DNA of 64,000 nt from Rhodobacter sp. Har01 (GCF_020564565.1 NZ_JAJCTD010000005.1:186001-250000); one strand, 5' to 3'; shown: positions 9,886-18,480, counted from the first letter of the stretch. The notes: generated from the sequence alone by a model not told the origin. Numbers and translations: made by a program.

Positions 9886-10773
9886 TCAGCGCAAGTGGCC
9901 CATGGCAAAGGTCGCCGACAGCTGGCGTTTGTCCAGCCAGACCTGCAGCAGGTCCGGATCGGGTCGCTCGGGGTCTGGGCCGAAGGCCGCGGCGTCGATG
10001 CCGCCGGTGATGAACAAGGTGTCCAGCCCCTCGGCGATGCCACCCTGAATATCGGTGTCGATCCCGTCGCCGATGCACAGGATCGCGCCCACATCGCCGC
10101 GAATCGCCTCAAGCCGGCGTCGGGCCAGATCATAGATCGGCGGGTGCGGCTTGCCGAAATACAGCGCGCGGCCGCCCATCGCCTCATAATCTCGGGCCAG
10201 GGCGCCGGCGCACCACAGCCGCCTGTCGCCAAAGTCGACCACGATGTCGGGGTTGGCGCACAGCATCGGCAGGCCCAGCGTCTTGGCCATCAGAAGCTCG
10301 GCCCGATAGTCCTGCGGCGTCTCGGTCAGGTCGTCGCGCAACCCGGTGCAGACCACGCCATCGGCCTGTTGCAGCGGCACGCGGGTCACCGGCGGCTGGC
10401 CCTTGGCAAATTCGGCGATGTCGGGGGCCAGGTCGGTGAAGAACGATTCGTCCTTGGGCGCGCCGATGTGGAAAACCTTGCGGCCCACCGCGCCCGACGC
10501 CAGCGCGAACTGCGCCGCATCGCCCGAGGTGGCGATTTCGTCCCAGGCATCGCCCGGCACGCCCAGCCGCAGCATCTGCTCGGCCACGCTGGATTTCGGC
10601 CGCGGGGCGTTGGTCAGCAGGACCACGGCGCCTCCGCCCGCGCGAAAGGAGCGCAGGGCCTCGACGGCCTGGGGAAAGGCGGCCTTGCCATTGTGCAGGC
10701 AGCCCCAAAGATCGCAATAGACGGCCTGATGGCGGCGGGAAATGTCGGCCAGGGCGGAAATGATCTGGGTCAT
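9886..10773 (-). CDS. TIGR01459 family HAD-IIA hydrolase
   Basis: A 295-residue HAD-superfamily hydrolase. Motif I reads DLWGCLHNG near residues 21-29: the first Asp (nucleophile) is kept, but the second Asp of the usual DxD is Trp, which is typical of the TIGR01459 subfamily. Motif II is LLTNAPRP, the motif III Lys lies in YFGKPHPPIYD, and motif IV is CIGDGIDTDIQG. The substrate is not known; relatives are sugar-phosphate or nucleotide phosphatases. A strong GGAGGAG ribosome-binding site precedes the ATG. Confidence 0.88.
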   Translation of the reverse strand: MTQIISALADISRRHQAVYCDLWGCLHNGKAAFPQAVEALRSFRAGGGAVVLLTNAPRPKSSVAEQMLRLGVPGDAWDEIATSGDAAQFALASGAVGRKVFHIGAPKDESFFTDLAPDIAEFAKGQPPVTRVPLQQADGVVCTGLRDDLTETPQDYRAELLMAKTLGLPMLCANPDIVVDFGDRRLWCAGALARDYEAMGGRALYFGKPHPPIYDLARRRLEAIRGDVGAILCIGDGIDTDIQGGIAEGLDTLFITGGIDAAAFGPDPERPDPDLLQVWLDKRQLSATFAMGHLR

Positions 10774-10898
10774 GGGCTCCTCCGGTTCAGGATATGTCGG
10801 CTTCGCGCGACGAAAAGGAAAGGGGCGGCGGAACGGCGCATGGCGCAGGCGGTGGCGAATCGTTATATGCCAGGTTCGGAATGTGATCGGAGGACAGG

Positions 10899-11297
10899 AT
10901 GGGTTCGACAGGCAGACGGCTGGTTCTGGCGGCGCTTCTTGCGGTCGCGTCGATGGCCGCGCAGGCGGGCGAGGTCGAGGTCAAGGCGCTGACGTTGGCC
11001 GAGATGAAGGCCGAAGGCGCGCTGGTGGTCGATATCCGCCGGCCCGAGGAATGGGCTGAGACCGGCGTGATCGAAGGCGCGCGGCTGGTCACCTTCACCG
11101 ACCCGCAAAGCTTTCTGGCCCAGATCGGCCCGGAAATCGCAGATGGCCGCGACCTGGTGCTGGTCTGCCGCTCGGGGCGGCGCACCGGCATTGCGGCACA
11201 GGCGCTGTCGGGGATGATCCCGAACCGCATCGTGTCGCAGGACGGCGGCATGTCGCGGCTGATCGAGGGTGGCTACAACCCCGCTCCGGCCGGCTGA
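10899..11297 (+). CDS. periplasmic rhodanese-like protein
   Basis: A single-domain rhodanese of 132 residues with an N-terminal signal peptide (about residues 1-23, cleaved around AQA-GEV), so it should act in the periplasm. The active-site loop CRSGRRTG starts with Cys90, the residue that would carry persulfide. Rhodaneses move sulfane sulfur; the acceptor here is unknown. A GGAGGACAG ribosome-binding site precedes the ATG. It is divergent from the HAD hydrolase gene and convergent with the pyrophosphatase gene. Confidence 0.88.
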   Translation: MGSTGRRLVLAALLAVASMAAQAGEVEVKALTLAEMKAEGALVVDIRRPEEWAETGVIEGARLVTFTDPQSFLAQIGPEIADGRDLVLVCRSGRRTGIAAQALSGMIPNRIVSQDGGMSRLIEGGYNPAPAG

Positions 11298-11349
11298 AAC
11301 GCCAAGGGCCGGGAAGGTTCCCCGGCCCCCTTCGCGCTGTGGCTGCCGG

Positions 11350-12270
11350 TCAGAGCTTCAGCGCCGGGATGATCTGCTTCTTGCGGCTCATGATGCCGGG
11401 CAGGACCACCGTGTCGCCGGTGAAGGTGCAGGGGAACGAGGCCTCGGCGATCTGCTTCACCAGGTCGTTCGGCACCAGCAGGGTGGCTTCTTCCTTCAGG
11501 ATGTCGATGATGAAGAGCAGCACCTGGTCGGCGCCGTCTTCCTGCGCAACGCCCGGCATCGCGGCCATCAGCGCCGCCTTGCGGTCCAGGATCAGCTTTG
11601 GCGCGGTGGTCTCCAGCACCGAGACGCGCAGCTCTTTGCCGGCGATGGTGTATTCCTTGCTGTCCATCCGCAGCAGGGCGGCGTCCGAATAGGCCGAGAC
11701 GTCGGACTTCGCCTCGAACAGCTGCGCCGCCAGCTCGGGGATCGAGACGCCCAGTTCGGCCGCCAGCTTCTCGGCCACCGCCTTGTCGTGCGGCGTGGTG
11801 GTGGGGCTGCGGAATTCCAGCGTGTCGGACAGGATGCACGACAGCATCGCGCCCTTGATGGCCTTGGGGGCCTTCGCAAGGTCGGCGCCCATCAAGTCGG
11901 CCATGATGGTGGCGGTGCAGGCCAGCGGGCGGATGGTGATGTCGATGGGGTTCTTCGTCTTCAGGCCGCCGACGAGCAGGTGGTGGTCGATGATCGCCTC
12001 GATCTTCGCCTCGTTGATCGAGGGCGGCAGCTCGGCGGGGTTGTTGGTGTCGACGATGACGACGCTGGCGCCGGCGTCCACGTCGGCGATGATCCCGGGC
12101 TTGTCGAGGCCCCAGTGGCGCAGGACGAAGGCGGCCTCGGTGTTCGGCTCGCCGAGGAGGACGGGTTTGGCGGGGGTGCCCTTCACGGTGGACAGGTACC
12201 AGGCCCAGATGATGGGGCTGCCGGTGGAATCGGTGTCGGGGGATTTGTGGCCGAAGACGAGGGTGGTCAT
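11350..12270 (-). CDS. ppaC: manganese-dependent inorganic pyrophosphatase (family II)
   Basis: Hydrolyses pyrophosphate to phosphate, pulling biosynthetic reactions forward. It has 306 residues and belongs to the DHH superfamily. Metal-binding motifs are GHKSPDTDS (residues 7-15) and DHHLL near residue 95, with the C-terminal DHHA2-type domain carrying the substrate-binding SRKKQ. The frame is open upstream to 12381 but family similarity starts at MTTLVFGHK. A good promoter lies at 12304-12332. Confidence 0.96.
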   Translation of the reverse strand: MTTLVFGHKSPDTDSTGSPIIWAWYLSTVKGTPAKPVLLGEPNTEAAFVLRHWGLDKPGIIADVDAGASVVIVDTNNPAELPPSINEAKIEAIIDHHLLVGGLKTKNPIDITIRPLACTATIMADLMGADLAKAPKAIKGAMLSCILSDTLEFRSPTTTPHDKAVAEKLAAELGVSIPELAAQLFEAKSDVSAYSDAALLRMDSKEYTIAGKELRVSVLETTAPKLILDRKAALMAAMPGVAQEDGADQVLLFIIDILKEEATLLVPNDLVKQIAEASFPCTFTGDTVVLPGIMSRKKQIIPALKL

Positions 12271-12303
12271 GGGCGGGGCTCTCGCGGGTTGGGATTTGGC
12301 GGG

Positions 12304-12332
12304 CTTATAGGCGAGGGGCGCGCGATTGTCAC
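12304..12332 (-). promoter_or_regulatory. candidate promoter of ppaC
   Basis: On the minus strand, GTGACA (12327-12332) and TATAAG (12304-12309) are separated by 17 bases. This is the best match to a housekeeping promoter in front of ppaC, leaving a leader of about 30 bases. Confidence 0.6.
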
Positions 12333-12350
12333 CCTGTCCTGGGGGAAAGG

Positions 12351-12369
12351 GTGTCCCATGATGGGACAC
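12351..12369. promoter_or_regulatory. 19-bp perfect palindrome, candidate operator
   Basis: GTGTCCCAT-G-ATGGGACAC is a perfect palindrome with a single central base. It sits between the leftward ppaC promoter (its -35 box ends at 12332) and a rightward promoter (its -35 box begins at 12420). Such a symmetric site in a divergent promoter region is what a dimeric repressor or activator would bind; the regulator is not identifiable here. Confidence 0.55.
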
Positions 12370-12419
12370 GATGTGCCGCAAATGATTTCAAGGGCTTGGC
12401 GACGCATCTTCAGGATTTG

Positions 12420-12448
12420 TTTACCTTTGGCGCGTTTTGTGGCATACT
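12420..12448 (+). promoter_or_regulatory. candidate rightward promoter before tiny ORFs
   Basis: TTTACC (12420-12425) and CATACT (12443-12448) with 17-base spacing. A transcript starting near 12455 would carry the two SD-led five-codon ORFs and then the small proline-rich protein gene. Confidence 0.45.
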
Positions 12449-12460
12449 GCGCCCCTCTGG

Positions 12461-12594
12461 CAGAGGAGTGCCCCGCAGATGGACCTGAGCGTCTGACGCC
12501 CTGACGGGCGAGATCGTCGCCGCCGCCCGGATGGGCCGCGGCCCGCCCCACCGCTGCGCAGAGGAGTGCCCCGGAGATGATCCTGACGGCTTGA
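12461..12594 (+). other. duplicated SD leader in front of two five-codon ORFs
   Basis: The sequence CAGAGGAGTGCCCCG-N-AGATG occurs twice, 98 bases apart (12461-12481 and 12559-12579). Each copy contains a ribosome-binding site (AGAGGAG) followed by ATG, and each ATG opens a five-codon frame: MDLSV with stop at 12494-12496, and MILTA with stop at 12592-12594. Both frames have the pattern ATG-x-CTG-x-x-TGA. They precede the proline-rich protein gene at 12659. They could be leader peptides or part of a structured RNA. Translation is inference; the repeat and frames are seen directly. Confidence 0.4.
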
Positions 12595-12658
12595 TTTCCC
12601 GGCCCCGCGCGTTTTGCGCGTCGGGCCGGTTCCCGCCCCCTTTTCAGGAGAGCTTGCG

Positions 12659-12847
12659 ATGACGAAACACCCTGACGATCCGACCCCGGGCAGTGCGACA
12701 CCCGCATCCGGCGCGCCGGTGCCGCCGGTGAAATCGGCCAAGGCGCATGTGCCGCCGCCGCCGAAACAGACCAAGGGCCCGAAGGGACCGGAGGTCACCG
12801 AGCCGCCGCGCCGTCCGCTGCGGCCGCCCCGGGCCGGCCACGAGTGA
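12659..12847 (+). CDS. small proline-rich basic protein
   Basis: A 62-residue frame starting MTKHPDDPTPG and very rich in Pro, Lys and Arg, with patches PPPPKQTKGPKGP and PRRPLRPPR. A good ribosome-binding site, CAGGAG, lies 7 bases before the ATG. No known domain is recognised and no fold is expected from the composition. It is followed within 6 bases by an 11-bp GC hairpin. The frame can be extended upstream to 12614, but that start has no ribosome-binding site. It could be a real small protein or a by-product of the surrounding structured DNA. Confidence 0.5.
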   Translation: MTKHPDDPTPGSATPASGAPVPPVKSAKAHVPPPPKQTKGPKGPEVTEPPRRPLRPPRAGHE

Positions 12848-12852
12848 GCAAA

Positions 12853-12879
12853 GGCGCCGGGCGCAAGACGCCCGGCGCC
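12853..12879 (+). terminator. strong GC hairpin after the small protein gene
   Basis: GGCGCCGGGCG-CAAGA-CGCCCGGCGCC: 11-bp perfect stem, five-base loop, starting 6 bases after the stop codon. No T-tract follows, so it may stabilise the mRNA 3' end rather than terminate. Confidence 0.5.
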
Positions 12880-12930
12880 GCGCGTCCCTGACGTCGCCCA
12901 CCCGCCCACCCCGACGTCAGGGACGCGCGG
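12878..12930. repeat. 18-bp stem-loop with C-rich / G-quadruplex loop, copy 1
   Basis: Perfect 18-bp inverted repeat, left arm 12878-12895 and right arm 12913-12930, enclosing 17 bases that contain CCCACCCGCCCACCC. The complement of that loop, GGGTGGGCGGGTGGG, is four G-triplets with single-base linkers, a canonical G-quadruplex motif. The same 15-base loop sits in an unrelated long stem at 18321-18373. Confidence 0.8.
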
Positions 12931-12935
12931 GGGAA

Positions 12936-13091
12936 GGACGGTGATGCCAGGCGCTTTGTCTGCAACAAGAGCGGCACGGTGCGGCCGGGCGGCCCGAGGG
13001 ACGCGGATCCTGGTCCGCGACCCGAGACAAGAGGCGTGCGTCCTTCCCCCGCCTTCTGGCGGGGGAAGGACGCTCATCTGGATCACCGTCC
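12936..13091. other. nested inverted-repeat block
   Basis: GGACGGTGAT (12936-12945) pairs perfectly with ATCACCGTCC (13082-13091). Inside lie a TTGTCT/AGACAA pair, a CGCGGA/TCCGCG hairpin near 13000-13018, and the 16-bp hairpin at 13038-13073. No coding frame with good codon character was seen. The whole could fold as a branched RNA or cruciform; this is inference from base pairing only. Confidence 0.4.
13038..13073. terminator. 16-bp hairpin at the 3' side of the DMT transporter gene
   Basis: GCGTCCTTCCCCCGCC-TTCT-GGCGGGGGAAGGACGC: 16-bp perfect stem with a four-base loop. It ends 25 bases from the stop of the leftward transporter gene and may serve as a bidirectional 3' end. GGGGGAAGGACG also occurs at 12929-12940. 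Confidence 0.5.
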
Positions 13092-13098
13092 CTGAGGA

Positions 13099-13974
13099 TC
13101 AGCGCCCGCCGCGGGACAGGTGACCCAGCACGGCCAGCATGACGATGCCGCCGCCGGCCAGCGTGGCCGCCGTGGGCTGTTCGGCGAACACCAACCAGAC
13201 CCAGAGCGGCGTCAGCGGCGTTTCCAGCGCCCCGATCAGCGCGGTTTCCACCGGCGGGCAATGCCGAGAGCCGTAGATGAACAGCGCAAAGCCCAGCGTC
13301 GAGTTCAGCAGCCCGAACCCCGCCATGAGAAACACGTTCCAAACCGTCAGCCCGTCCAGCGTGGCGAAGGGCAGGCAGACCAGCGGCACCCAGATCGCCG
13401 AGACGATGCCCGCTGCCAGCACCGGCAGCCCGGGCCGGGCGCGGGCGATGACGATGATCGCGGCCATGGCCAGCACCATGCCCACCGCCATCAGATCACC
13501 CAGCGCACGGCCATCGCCGCCGAGGCCCACCATCACCACCGACCCCGACAGCGCCGCGATGGCCGCGGCCATCGCCCCGCTGCCCGGCCTTTCGCGCAGC
13601 ACCAGCCAGCCAAGCCCGGCCGCCGCAAAGGGCACGGTGGCGTAGATGATCGCCACATGGGCAATCGTGGTGGCCTTGAGCGCGCCGACGAAGCACAGCA
13701 TCCCCAGCCCCGAACACAGCGCATACAGCCAGCCCGCCCGGCCCAGCCGGCCAAAGTCGCGCAGGCCCGCCGGACCTTGCAGCACCAGGAGCAGCCCGAC
13801 CAGCCCCGCGGCGCCGAACAGCCCGCGCCAGAGAATCACCGTGGGCGTATCCAGCGGGATCGCGCGGGCGAAGAGGCCGGCCGTGCTCCAGGCCAGGGTC
13901 GCTCCCAGCAGCAGCAGCCGGCCCCGGCGCCGGGCGTCGGTCATGGCGCCAGGGGTCATGCTGCCAGGGATCAT
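13099..13974 (-). CDS. DMT superfamily (EamA) transporter
   Basis: A 291-residue inner-membrane protein with about ten hydrophobic helices arranged as two EamA repeats; the second repeat ends NSTLGFALFIYGSRHCPPVE and ALIGALETPLTPLWVW. EamA proteins export metabolites or amino acids; the substrate is not predictable. Its ATG overlaps the stop of the lactonase-like gene (ATGA at 13971-13974), which favours this start. Two further in-frame ATGs follow within 30 bases, spaced by a 15-base near-repeat (ATG..CCTGGC), so the true start could also be 13959 or 13944. Confidence 0.88.
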   Translation of the reverse strand: MIPGSMTPGAMTDARRRGRLLLLGATLAWSTAGLFARAIPLDTPTVILWRGLFGAAGLVGLLLVLQGPAGLRDFGRLGRAGWLYALCSGLGMLCFVGALKATTIAHVAIIYATVPFAAAGLGWLVLRERPGSGAMAAAIAALSGSVVMVGLGGDGRALGDLMAVGMVLAMAAIIVIARARPGLPVLAAGIVSAIWVPLVCLPFATLDGLTVWNVFLMAGFGLLNSTLGFALFIYGSRHCPPVETALIGALETPLTPLWVWLVFAEQPTAATLAGGGIVMLAVLGHLSRGGR

Positions 13975-14726
13975 GGCGCCAGGGCCGCGGGGGCCTTGGG
14001 AAGGGCCGGCCAGTCCGCCGGTTCATGGCCGCAGACCAGCCGGGCGCCGCGGTCGCTCACCAGCCGCAACAGGCGGTCGGCGCTGGCCCTTGCGGTTTGC
14101 GGGTCTTCGGCATCGGGGAACCCCTCGGCCGGTTCCGAGTGGCGGTTGATCGCGTCGGCGGCCAGCAGGATGGGTGCGGCCCCCGGCAGTTCCAGCAGCA
14201 GCGACAGGTGACCCGGGGTGTGGCCGGGCGTGGGCAGCAGGGTGATGCCGTCGCAAAGCCGGGTCTCGCCGTCGATCCGCAGCGTCGGCACGTCCGGCCA
14301 GTCCGGCGGCCGGGCGCTGGCGAAGTAGCGCGGGCGCGGGTCGGCACGCTCGACCGCGGTCAGCACCAGCGGGCAGGTGATCAGCGGCAGCGCGCCGACA
14401 TGGTCGATGTGGCCATGGGTCAGCACATGCGCCGCCAGGTCGGCCAGCGAGACGCCGCACAGCGCCAGTTGTGCCGCCACCGCGTATTGCGGCCCGTAGC
14501 CAATCAATTCGCCGAAACTGCCAAGGCCATCGACGCTTGCCGCGGCTGCGGCATCCGCCGCATAGGCCGGGGGAAAGCCGCCATCGACCAGCACCTGCGC
14601 GCCGCGGTCGGTGGTCAGCAGCCAGGCCGGAATGCCGATGACCCGCTGCCCGCCGCGCACCGAAAAGGTGCCGCAGTCCAGGCAGGTGACGCGGGCCAGC
14701 CGGTGGCCGGCAAGGGCCGCGATCAT
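13971..14726 (-). CDS. MBL-fold hydrolase, N-acyl homoserine lactonase-like
   Basis: A 251-residue metallo-beta-lactamase-fold hydrolase. The zinc motif is THGHIDHVG near residues 104-112, with the second-shell PTPGHTPGHLSL and the final GH of LVCGHEPAD. The N-terminal sequence (LDCGTFSV, then VDGG) and spacing resemble AttM/AiiA-type lactonases that open the ring of acyl-homoserine lactones, but other lactones or esters are equally possible. It is the middle gene of a three-gene operon, with ATGA overlaps to TraB/GumN upstream and to the DMT exporter downstream. Confidence 0.78.
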   Translation of the reverse strand: MIAALAGHRLARVTCLDCGTFSVRGGQRVIGIPAWLLTTDRGAQVLVDGGFPPAYAADAAAAASVDGLGSFGELIGYGPQYAVAAQLALCGVSLADLAAHVLTHGHIDHVGALPLITCPLVLTAVERADPRPRYFASARPPDWPDVPTLRIDGETRLCDGITLLPTPGHTPGHLSLLLELPGAAPILLAADAINRHSEPAEGFPDAEDPQTARASADRLLRLVSDRGARLVCGHEPADWPALPKAPAALAP

Positions 14727-15718
14727 GGCAGGGGCAGCGGTGTGACCGTCCAGCCATCCTGCGCCAGCAGGTTCAGCACGCCCTTTTCCCCCGGCAGGTG
14801 CAGCGCCCCGAAGGCCACCACCAGCGGCCCTTGTGCCGCCGCCGCGTCGATCACCGGAATCCAGCTGAGGTTGCGGCGGCTGATCAGCACCTCTTCCAGC
14901 GCGGCCATCTCGGCATCGACCTGGGCCCGGGTATAGCCGGGCATGGCGTAGGATTGTTCGCGCATCAATTCCCAGGTCAGCTGGCTTTGGCCGTCGAAAT
15001 AGGCGTCTGCCAGCGTGGCCGAGAAATCGGCGCTGGCCGGTTCCATGATCAGCGTCTGGTCGATCATCGCCACCTGGTCCTGCTGGTTGAACAGCTCGAA
15101 GATGGTGAAGACGGTGTCATAGGGTTCCAGCGCCCGGACCGGAATCTCCGCGGCCTTGGCGGCGTCGATCAGCAGCCCGTCCAGGCCCTTGGGCTGGGTC
15201 ATTTCGGACATGGCGCAAGGCGGCACCGACAGCATCACGGTGACATACCAGGGCTGGAACTTCGCCGCCATGAAGCCGGGAATGCCGCGCGCCGACATCG
15301 CCTGTTTCAGCCGGGTCCAGGTCTCGGGCGGCAGCAATTCGATCAGCGTCGGGCCTTCGGTGATCATCATCACCGAGGGATCGCGGGCGATCCGGTCCAG
15401 CAGCTGCTTTTCCTCTTCCGGCCCGGCCTCGACCAGCAGGGCGCTGGCCTCTTCCACCAGCGGGGTCAGCCGGGCCAGCGTCGCGTCGTGCCGGGGGTCG
15501 TCAAGGTGATAGGTGCCGACGACGGTCAGGCTCTGGTCGCCCTTGCGGGCGGTCCAGAGGTTGCCTTCCGGGAACGGCACGGCGGCGGCGGCGGCTTCGA
15601 TCCGCGCGCGGTCCTCTGCCGGCATCAGGTCAAGCAGGTTCATGCCGTAGCAGGCCGCGCGGGCGGGGGCTGCGGCCAGCAGGGTGAACGACAGAAGGCA
15701 GGCGATCAGGGCGCGCAT
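14723..15718 (-). CDS. TraB/GumN family protein, secreted
   Basis: A 331-residue protein of the TraB/GumN superfamily, whose enzymatic role is unsettled; some members are metal-dependent proteases. It has a signal peptide (about residues 1-21, MRALIACLLSFTLLAAAPARA). The family motifs are VVGTYHLDD near the N-terminus, GLDGLL with nearby EP, and the C-terminal VAFGALHLPGEKGVLN. The frame opens 13 codons earlier, but 15718 gives the natural signal peptide. It is the first gene of the operon with the lactonase-like hydrolase and the DMT exporter. Confidence 0.88.
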   Translation of the reverse strand: MRALIACLLSFTLLAAAPARAACYGMNLLDLMPAEDRARIEAAAAAVPFPEGNLWTARKGDQSLTVVGTYHLDDPRHDATLARLTPLVEEASALLVEAGPEEEKQLLDRIARDPSVMMITEGPTLIELLPPETWTRLKQAMSARGIPGFMAAKFQPWYVTVMLSVPPCAMSEMTQPKGLDGLLIDAAKAAEIPVRALEPYDTVFTIFELFNQQDQVAMIDQTLIMEPASADFSATLADAYFDGQSQLTWELMREQSYAMPGYTRAQVDAEMAALEEVLISRRNLSWIPVIDAAAAQGPLVVAFGALHLPGEKGVLNLLAQDGWTVTPLPLP

Positions 15719-15811
15719 CGGGGCCTCGGGGCAGGGGCGGTTGGTGCATGGTGGCATCCGCCGCCGGGAAGGCCAAGCGAAACCACCGGCCGCTTCGCTG
15801 CACGCCGGGTG

Positions 15812-15840
15812 TTGACAGCCGGCCGGGGTTTGCCTATCTC
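15812..15840 (+). promoter_or_regulatory. groESL promoter (housekeeping type)
   Basis: TTGACA (15812-15817) and TATCTC (15835-15840) with 17-base spacing. The predicted start point falls just before or in the CIRCE element, so a bound HrcA repressor would block initiation. Confidence 0.75.
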
Positions 15841-15848
15841 CGGCGTCG

Positions 15849-15875
15849 TTAGCACTCGCTGCCTGTGAGTGCTGA
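15849..15875 (+). promoter_or_regulatory. CIRCE operator (HrcA site)
   Basis: TTAGCACTC-N9-GAGTGCTGA matches the CIRCE consensus TTAGCACTC-N9-GAGTGCTAA with one mismatch at the eighth base of the right arm. It lies 37 bases before groES. By established knowledge HrcA binds this site and represses groESL; hrcA itself is not in the window. Confidence 0.95.
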
Positions 15876-15911
15876 TCCGTTTCAACCTGGAACCCAAGGG
15901 AGTGTTACCAG

Positions 15912-16199
15912 ATGGCCTTTACCCCGCTGCATGACCGTGTGCTGGTCCGGCGCGTCCAGTCCGAAGAAAAGACCAAGGGCGGGCTGATCATCCCCGATAC
16001 CGCCAAGGAAAAGCCCGCCGAGGGCGAGATCGTCTCGGTCGGCCAGGGCGCCCGCAAGGATTCGGGCGAGCTGATCGCGCCGTCGGTCAAGGCCGGCGAC
16101 AGGATCCTGTTCGGCAAATGGTCGGGCACCGAAGTCACGCTGGACGGCGAAGAACTGCTGATCATGAAGGAAAGCGACATCCTCGGGATCATTTCCTGA
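15912..16199 (+). CDS. groES: co-chaperonin GroES
   Basis: The heptameric lid of the GroEL folding chamber. It has 95 residues, the normal length. It begins [12 protein letters not shown] and carries the mobile loop [14 protein letters not shown], which docks on GroEL. It sits behind a consensus promoter and CIRCE operator and is followed after 50 bases by groEL. Confidence 0.99.
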   Translation: MAFTPLHDRVLVRRVQSEEKTKGGLIIPDTAKEKPAEGEIVSVGQGARKDSGELIAPSVKAGDRILFGKWSGTEVTLDGEELLIMKESDILGIIS

Positions 16200-16237
16200 G
16201 TCCGACGTCGCTGTCCGTAACCGCAACCGAGATTTGA

Positions 16238-17896
<1,659 letters not shown>

Positions 17897-17918
17897 TCCA
17901 TCCGGTCTCAGGACAGAA

Positions 17919-17943
17919 AGGGCGGCCTTCGGGCCGCCCTTTT
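17919..17943 (+). terminator. intrinsic terminator of groESL
   Basis: AGGGCGGCC-TTCG-GGCCGCCCT followed by TTTT: 9-bp GC stem, UUCG-type tetraloop and a short T-run. Confidence 0.9.
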
Positions 17944-17972
17944 GCATTTGGAGTGCCGTGCCGGCAGGGTGA

Positions 17973-18239
17973 CGGCGGGTCTACGGCGGTTTTCGCTTCG
18001 GAACCCGGCTGGTTTCGGCGATTGCCGACCTGTTCAACCATCCGCACGGCCTGGAGGCCGAGCGGCGGACGTTGGTGGTGCCGGGCAAGCCCGCGTTCCA
18101 TGCCCGGTGCGGTCTGTCGCTGGACCGGGCGGCGCGGCTGCAGTCGCCCTGTCCGCTGGACCACACGCTGATTGCCCGGCCCGGCGACGATTGCCCCGAG
18201 GCCGAACTGGTCGATCCGGCGGCGTCTTCCGCGGTCTGA
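17973..18239 (+). pseudogene. possible gene remnant without start codon
   Basis: An 88-codon frame closed upstream by TGA (17970-17972) and downstream by TGA (18237-18239). Its codon use is like that of real genes here (third positions nearly all G or C), and it reads as protein (FGTRLVSAIADLFNHPHG, then TLVVPGKPAFHARCG and SPCPLDHTLIARPGDD). It has no ATG, GTG or TTG start, and begins right behind the groEL terminator. I do not recognise the family. Likely the 3' end of a decayed gene, or a gene whose start is lost to a frameshift near 17985; a chance ORF is also possible. Confidence 0.35.
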
Positions 18240-18249
18240 CGCCGGGCGC

Positions 18250-18297
18250 CGATTTCCGAAGTCGGAAATCGTGCACGGAATTCGACTTCGAATTCCG
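18250..18297. repeat. double-hairpin repeat, copy C
   Basis: First hairpin CGATTTCCGA-AG-TCGGAAATCG (18250-18271), second CGGAATTCGA-CT-TCGAATTCCG (18276-18297), joined by TGCA. Both stems are 10 bp and perfect. It begins 11 bases after the stop of the remnant frame and is followed by the G-quadruplex-loop element. Confidence 0.9.
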
Positions 18298-18320
18298 GCC
18301 ATCTGGCCAGCGTGGCGCCG

Positions 18321-18373
18321 GCCCCCGGAAGGACGCGCGCCCACCCGCCCACCCCGCGCGCCCTTCCGGGGGC
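18321..18373. repeat. 19-bp stem-loop with C-rich / G-quadruplex loop, copy 2
   Basis: Left arm 18321-18339 and right arm 18355-18373 pair at 18 of 19 positions. The 15-base loop CCCACCCGCCCACCC is identical to that of the element at 12878-12930, although the stems differ in sequence. Confidence 0.8.
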
Positions 18374-18395
18374 ATCGGCTGCGGCGGTCGCAACG

Positions 18396-18414
18396 GAATA
18401 CTGACGGAGTATTC
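18396..18414. promoter_or_regulatory. inverted repeat upstream of the peroxidase gene
   Basis: GAATACT-GACGG-AGTATTC: 7-bp perfect arms, AT-rich for this genome, about 95 bases before the peroxidase start. Candidate operator; the binding protein is unknown. Confidence 0.4.
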
Positions 18415-18466
18415 GCGCCGCGCGCTTCTTCCTCCGGTTGTCGCCGAGGCCGCACGGGCGCAGTAT

Positions 18467-18480
18467 CAATGCACGCATTG
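18467..18480. promoter_or_regulatory. inverted repeat close to the peroxidase start
   Basis: CAATGC-AC-GCATTG: 6-bp perfect arms, 27 bases before the ATG. It lies where a repressor would overlap the promoter or leader. Confidence 0.35.

Noticed and set aside
8101..10992. 963-residue open frame on the plus strand
   Set aside because: Antisense to acetyltransferase, ribF, MaoC and HAD genes; no domain pattern of its own.
13971..14726. Firm call as quorum-quenching AHL lactonase
   Set aside because: The fold and motif fit, but the same fold serves many substrates; kept as lactonase-like only.
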